Shown in pieces: positions 58,983 through 64,000 of a stretch of DNA of 64,000 nt. Both the position numbers and the translations under genes were made by a program. The notes beneath the pieces are model-generated. The model had not been told where the DNA came from. It did no database searches and saw nothing but the letters and a program-made list of their open reading frames with translations. Position 1 is the stretch's first letter. Every line of letters starts with the position of its first letter. Where the stretch lies: NCBI GenBank assembly GCA_001414485.1, contig LLEY01000100.1, positions 167,054-231,053 on the forward strand. Reading direction: 5' to 3'. The DNA comes from Calycina herbarum. Its lineage: Eukaryota > Ascomycota > Leotiomycetes > Helotiales > Pezizellaceae.

Positions 58983-61181
58983 GATGGCGGCGGAGAGAAG
59001 TGATCGCGACACTGGCTGGATATCGTTTCAAACAGAGGGGGAAGGGCATATTTATTCTCCAGTTTCGGTCCCCAGAATTCGGTCGGCTTGTCAAAGTCAG
59101 CATGAGCATGTTTCCGCGTTGGAACCGACTGCAGCAGTCGTGGGCATCTACAAGATCCTTGGTTGTTCTCCGAAATAACTCTACATTGGACAAAAGAAGC
59201 GAGGTTCTCCTCCTCTTCGGAAGAATGGGGTCGAAGTTGGACCAACTTGGCTGACATTGTGACATAAAATTCGCCTCTCCTGTGCCTCTTCTGCACCGAA
59301 GTTCCATGCATGCATCTGGATTCTGCAACTTACCGGGTTTGCCCATGCCAAAGTTCACAGGTGCCCGGGCAGCTTGTGCAACTTGCAAGGCCCACCGGAA
59401 AACGCAATATTTAAGCGACCCCTCTTATTCCATCTCAAACTGTCAAACAGCCTGTCATGGAGACGTGAACGGTGAACGGGCCGTTCCTGGCAGCTTGCGC
59501 TTGGCCAAAGCAGATGAATGCCCGTGTGGGGCTGGCACTAATGATTTCCAGTATCCTGGAAAGGCCACCATTTGACCAATGATATTTGGAGCTTTGCCCC
59601 GAGGAGGATGAAATCGCGAGGAGGTGGGGTGACGAGGGTCAAAAGTTTGTTAAAGGAGGGGCAATCTACGCAACACCGGCGCGCCGTAATCGATAAATTG
59701 GGATATCCAAACTGCAATGCTGCATCTCCAGAGTCCGATGGAGCAATGGGTGGACGTACGTAAGCTCGACGGGCAATATTGAATTGATCAGTCAAATCCA
59801 ACATGACCAACAGGAGGGAGTCGATGATTGAGGACTGGTAACAACGACGCCTAGAAGAACCATTTCTGGCCTAGAGAAGAAACTACGACGAAAAGGGCTT
59901 TTGTCGCGATGTTTTGCTTTGCTCAAAATGGATTTAGAAGAATTCGCGACGAGTAGCAAATGACTCGTACTCGTAATTGAGGAAGAGAACGAAACCATGT
60001 AATGCAGCAAAATTATTCACAAGCACACCGCTCTACAAAGTAGAATACAATATATTGACAAGCTGAATAATTCTGAATCATTCATGATGTATCGCATGAT
60101 GTTAGTTCTCATCCTTCGTAAAAGTGACATTACCAAGTAGCCTTGTAATGTTTATTCTCTGGGTCTGATATAGACAGGGTAATTTCTAATATTATGAAAT
60201 GCGCGGAGCTGGAAACAACATGAGGAGTCTGAGTGAACAATGAGATGAGCTGAGTTGGGGTGACTTCATCAAAGCAGGCAAATCTATTCGAGTGATGCCA
60301 AATTGGAGACTGCCTTGCATTCGAAGAATATATACAAAAACACGAAAGGCAGAGTACAGAACACACTGGAGTATATTTAGCTGAAGCACCTCGAGGTTTG
60401 AACAGAGGAGAAAACCATCTCTACAAACTTGAAATCCTCCAGAGCAGCTCCCCAGGATTAATTCGACAGGTTACAGCCGTATGGGGTACAATTAGTCTTT
60501 GACGCTGATGGATGAACCATTGCCCAAAGCTTGAGCTACAACCCAGTGACGTAGTAAATCTATAAAGGAGACGAAGTATGATATCAAGACCAAAGATAAA
60601 CCATGATACAGTAAAAGAAACGCGTTTCAATCAGTATTAAGTACGCAAACAAACAATAAGTCGTAACTTGAATCTTGAAGTATACCCTGATACCCTTTCT
60701 GTTCGACTCCACACTTTCAGTTTTCGACACTCGTAAGGTACCGCGTATAGCTTGCACAATGTACACAGAGACGGAGATTGGAATTTTCAATAAAGTTTGA
60801 ACTTCCTCCGTATTTCGTAAAATGATGCCTGGGACAGCAAGGCTTGAGTGACCTCACCTCTTCGCCTGGTATGTTGAAGTTACATCGTGGGCCACGCGTG
60901 CACGCAGCACATCGTGATAAAGGCGCATTGCTGATCTTTCAGCCGGTCTCCCGGGTCGTATTTAGATGTTGTTGGTGTTGGTGGCAAATCGAGAACGCCT
61001 TCCTCTTTCAGAAACCAGCCGAGCACGTTGCTGCTGCATTGCAACTTAGTGAACCATCAATTGAAAAAATTGTAAGCTCGACCAAGCTGAGTTGCAATTG
61101 TGAAGAACAAGATGAGTGCTCAAGGAAAGTTCTAAATTGCGTGGGGGTTACAGGGGTCAGGGCTGACTTAATGAAACGCAC
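58983..61181. other. intergenic region
   Basis: 2.2 kb containing the GMC upstream region and no supported gene. Frames on both strands near 59280-59800 and 60844-61236 are unspliced and lack domains. Confidence 0.5.
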
Positions 61182-61183
61182 TA

Positions 61184-61997
61184 CGGAGGTACAGGGTGTA
61201 TTAAAGGTAACCCCCCCTCCCCTGCACCTGCATTAGCGAGTACAAACTACACCTAATTAGGAAGTATCATTGAAGCAACATTTTGGACTTCATGAGGTTA
61301 TTCCTATTACTATTATTCTAGTACTTTGTGAATAGCCCATTTGCATCAATTACAGCCTGGCATCTATCATGCATACTCTCAATAAGGTTGTCGGTTCTTC
61401 TCTGTAATCGGAGGCTTACGCATTGCAAGACGACGGTGGAAACCTTCTCGTAAGAGGGCGTTGCGAATAGCGTCTCTTTTGACTCCAAACTCGAGGACTT
61501 CTGCAAGCTGCGCGTATGACATCCGCCGGTTCTTTGAAGAAGCGCATACAAACTCCACCAGTTCCTCTATCTGGGCCTGCGTAAGAGCAGGTTTCGCTCC
61601 GACATTTCCCTTCTTACGAGGCGTAGCTTGCTGCGTACATGCCTTGCCTATCTGCCGTACCGTGTAGCCAAACTGGTCGTGTATCTGTCCGTAGGACCAA
61701 CCGATATCATGGAGGAGCTTTACATCGCGCTTTTGGTCTCGAGTAAGCTCTGCAGCTCGTGGTTTTTTGATAGGAGGGTGTGCAATAGGCATGAGGGGCT
61801 ACTGGTTCGTCGATAAGGTCGTACACACCCTCCATTCTGGCTAGAATAGAGGGCTTTTCGAGTAGTTTTTGAATGGTTTATAAGAGCTTCATCGAGGCTT
61901 CATTTTGGGGTAGATTTATTACTATAATAGGCTTAGGGTTACGCCCCACCTGCAGGTGCAGGGGAGGGGGTTACCTTTAATACACGCTGTACCTCCG
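61184..61997 (-). mobile_element. Tc1-like transposon with internal deletion (814 bp)
   Basis: Inverted termini of about 50 bases (CGGAGGTACAG-GTGTATT, continuing through a CCCTCCCCTGCACCTGCA block) flanked by TA (61182-61183 and 61998-61999). The minus strand encodes from 61792 the N-terminal HTH half of a Tc1/mariner transposase: LTRDQKRDVKLLHDIGWSYG, KPALTQAQIEELVEFV, NRRMSYAQLAEVLEFGVKRD and LREGFHRRLAMRKPPITEKN, then stops. In another frame the canonical C-terminal end follows at once (ESMHDRCQAVIDANG..TKY), so the DDE core between is missing. The ends are little mutated, unlike the other elements here. Confidence 0.9.
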
Positions 61998-62393
61998 TAC
62001 AGGGTAGCTCAAGCATCGGTGGTTGGTTCTTCGCTTAGCCACAAAATTACAATCCCACTCAACGATTTCAAAAACAAAAAGAACCCCTTCGAAGAGAGAT
62101 AGTGCAAAAAGTATTTTGGAGAATGCAAGAATCGAACTCGCGACCTCTCCCATTCACAAACTCGTAGAGTTATGCTAAGGGAACATTATACAAATTAAGG
62201 TTTTAAGAAAAATCTGCAAGCTTCTGATTTCTTCGTTACATATCCCGGCTTTCCCCGGTTATGCCATTGACATGACCAATGAGAAATAACAAAACACCAG
62301 ACGATCCAAGCCCTACCATAACCTTCCACGAGTGAATAAGCCGCCGGTTGGTGGATCCCTCGTCCTTGCTCAAGTTGACCATCATGAACTCTC
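61998..62393. other. intergenic region with tRNA-like sequence
   Basis: Between the Tc1-like element and the 3' end of the membrane-protein gene; holds the tRNA-like segment and nothing else recognised. Confidence 0.5.
62117..62209 (-). pseudogene. degenerate tRNA-like sequence with possible anticodon-loop intron
   Basis: On the minus strand a good T-arm (GCGAG, loop TTCGATT, CTTGC) and acceptor 3' strand ATTCTCC-A are present. Upstream an anticodon arm TCCCT-TAGCA .. ATGGGA can form if a ~19-base insert (TAACTCTACGAGTTTGTGA) is removed, as for a tRNA intron one base after the anticodon (would read AGC). The D-arm is poor and the 5' acceptor strand does not pair, so it is probably a dead copy. 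Confidence 0.35.
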
Positions 62394-63315
62394 CTATCCT
62401 TCGTGATCCTTTCCTTGACCTTGCGGTCCTTGGTCTGTTGGCTGCGCTCTGATTCCCAATGATTCGCGCCAGGAGCGAGTTGGGCGATCTTTAATTCCCA
62501 AGAATTCGCACAAGGGGTACGTGACTCCGTTTTGGTCGACCTCGCATTTTGAGTTGTTCGTAAGCTTTTCCTCGGGCACTGTGGCGATTTTGAGGTTCAA
62601 TTCCGAAATATTAGACACCACGTTGATGTACTCAAGTTGCTGGGATTCCAATTTGGTTGACCACATAACAAGGGCATGATAGAATAACAAAGTCGAGTAT
62701 AAAAGCCAACTCAACAAAATAACCCCCTCTAAATTGTATTTGTTTTCGAAGCAATGTATAACTAAGTATAGGTTTGCTAGACAAAGAAGTCCAAATGTGC
62801 CACCGGAAAGCTCAGTGATAGGGATGTCTGACCGATAGTGTATAAAGCGAATATAGCGCCGAACAGCGAGTCGAGGTATACAGCAAAGCAGAACCAAAGT
62901 CGTAACTGCGAGCTTAATGCGGTGCCCGTCAATAGGACGCTCAGCAGGAGTCTTTTCGGAAAGTTCGTCGAATAAGTTAACATGCAGGCCGAGAACGAGT
63001 ACATGGAGGAGGACAGGGAATTGAAATGGTTGTGGGAGAATCTTCGCGGTTGAGGTGAATGCAGTGAAGCAGGATATCGTAAGAGCTACGATTCTGAGAA
63101 CCGAGGCGTATACTAATAAAAAATTAGCTGTTAGACATAAAGTAATAGGAAAGAAGAGGCTTACTTGTGAGGATGAAGTCAACGACTTCGCGAAAGATGT
63201 TTGTGTGTAGAAGGGTGTTGATAGAAGAGTTAGGTGGGGTCGCGACGAGTGTTGCGTTTCTATGGAGGATGGTTTGTAGACCAAGTCTTAAATAAGTCTA
63301 AAGATTAAACGACAT
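62394..63315 (-). CDS. multipass membrane protein of unknown function, early in-frame stop
   Basis: Exons 63315-63165 and 63112-62394 (GTAAGC..ATTAG, 52 nt) keep frame and join NIFREVVDFILT to IYASVLRIVALTISCF. About five hydrophobic segments follow: VLLHVLVLGLHVNLF, LAVTTLVLLCCIPRLAV, GTFGLLCLANLYLVIHCF, GVILLSWLLYSTLLFYHALV. The C-terminal 80 residues are polar. Apparent start MSFNL is followed by TAG, then TYLRLGLQTILHRNATLVAT in the same frame. Either a nonsense mutation at codon 6 or an unseen upstream exon spliced to the TTTAG acceptor just there. No family named. Confidence 0.6.
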
Positions 63316-64000
63316 CTTGGCAGACTGGGGGAGGTTCGTGCGCGTGGTTATTTTATGATTTCGATTTGTTTGTAGTTTTAGGGTGGTGTTCGTTGTGTTA
63401 ACCGGTCAATGTTGGTTGATCAATTAAAGTTCTTAAGAGTTCGGTTAGCAAAGATCTTTTATAAACCGCTTATCCAATGCACGGACTCCCCCTCTCTGTC
63501 ACGTGTGTAATGGTTTCATAGGTAGGCACTTATATTACAAAATTTACGTCTTAATAAAAGAAGAAAACATAATAGTGAATAATAATAAAACCTAACAAAG
63601 AACGCTTATAAAGAGCGAAAAGTATAATAGCCGGTTCCCCTTCTCCTGCGCTTTCGCTTGGAGTCGGCGGAAGCAAGTGTAGGTCGGAAGCAAGTGCAGG
63701 AGTCTGTGTGATTTTACTGGTACTTTATTTTGTATTACTCCCCTACCTAAATCTAGGTACCTAATTAATGTGAACCCTATATAATCTTGGATCTACTTGG
63801 GCAAGTATTACTTGAACCCTCTCAGCTAATTTTCAGCTCATTTTTCGCCTATACCCACCACCTCCCTTTTCACTACAATCACTTATATATAATGCAAAAA
63901 TGGGTGTTTTTTCATGAAAAGTAGTAGAAATTAAAGCTCTATCCATGGAAATCATTATCCCCACCATGCTTGACCACCTTCTGAAGAGTCTTTCTAAGAT
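63316..64000. other. intergenic sequence at the window end
   Basis: AT-rich with no supported frame. GGAAGCAAGTG occurs twice (63670 and 63690 area). Nothing else recognised. Confidence 0.5.

Overview
This is nuclear DNA of a filamentous ascomycete (Pezizomycotina). Genes carry many short GT..AG introns, promoters are C/T-rich, and every older transposon is full of G:C to A:T changes typical of repeat-induced point mutation (RIP). Gene style suggests a Leotiomycete (Helotiales/Sclerotiniaceae-like); that placement is inference only.

Layout. 1-3184 (-): N-terminal two thirds of pyruvate carboxylase, with a run of tiny exons. 5.7-7.5 kb (-): macro-like acidic protein with a small Cys/His motif. 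7.5-11.7 kb: gene-poor. 11.7-17.5 kb: compact housekeeping block of two small conserved-looking proteins, ribosomal protein uL5 (RPL11), spliceosomal SmB and mitochondrial pyruvate carrier MPC1. 20.4-31.6 kb: accessory block with a DHA2-type MFS exporter, a small unknown protein, a HET-domain protein, a BBE-like FAD oxidoreductase and a broken GMC oxidoreductase. 31.6-44.3 kb: gene desert with a transposon nest, namely a RIP-degraded Fot1/pogo-like element (itself holding a 114-bp inverted-repeat insertion), a complete but dead Ty3/Gypsy chromovirus with intact LTRs and target duplication, and a diverged tandem repeat. 44.3-46.8 kb (-): CUE/UBA-like plus BTB-like multi-exon gene. 49.5-51.6 kb: second pogo-like element with matching terminal repeats. 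52.5-59 kb: small membrane protein, small unknown protein, secreted Cys-containing protein, secreted GMC oxidoreductase. 61.2-62.0 kb: internally deleted Tc1-like element. 62.4-63.3 kb (-): multipass membrane protein with an early in-frame stop.

The most unusual observation is that one intron of the HET gene and one intron of the unrelated GMC pseudogene, 5 kb apart, are clearly the same sequence from splice site to splice site while the flanking exons are unrelated: candidate introner-like elements. Also notable are exons of 8, 12, 16 and 21 nt in pyruvate carboxylase, a 9-nt exon in SmB, and a 192-bp tandem duplication that copied a whole intron inside the CUE/BTB gene.
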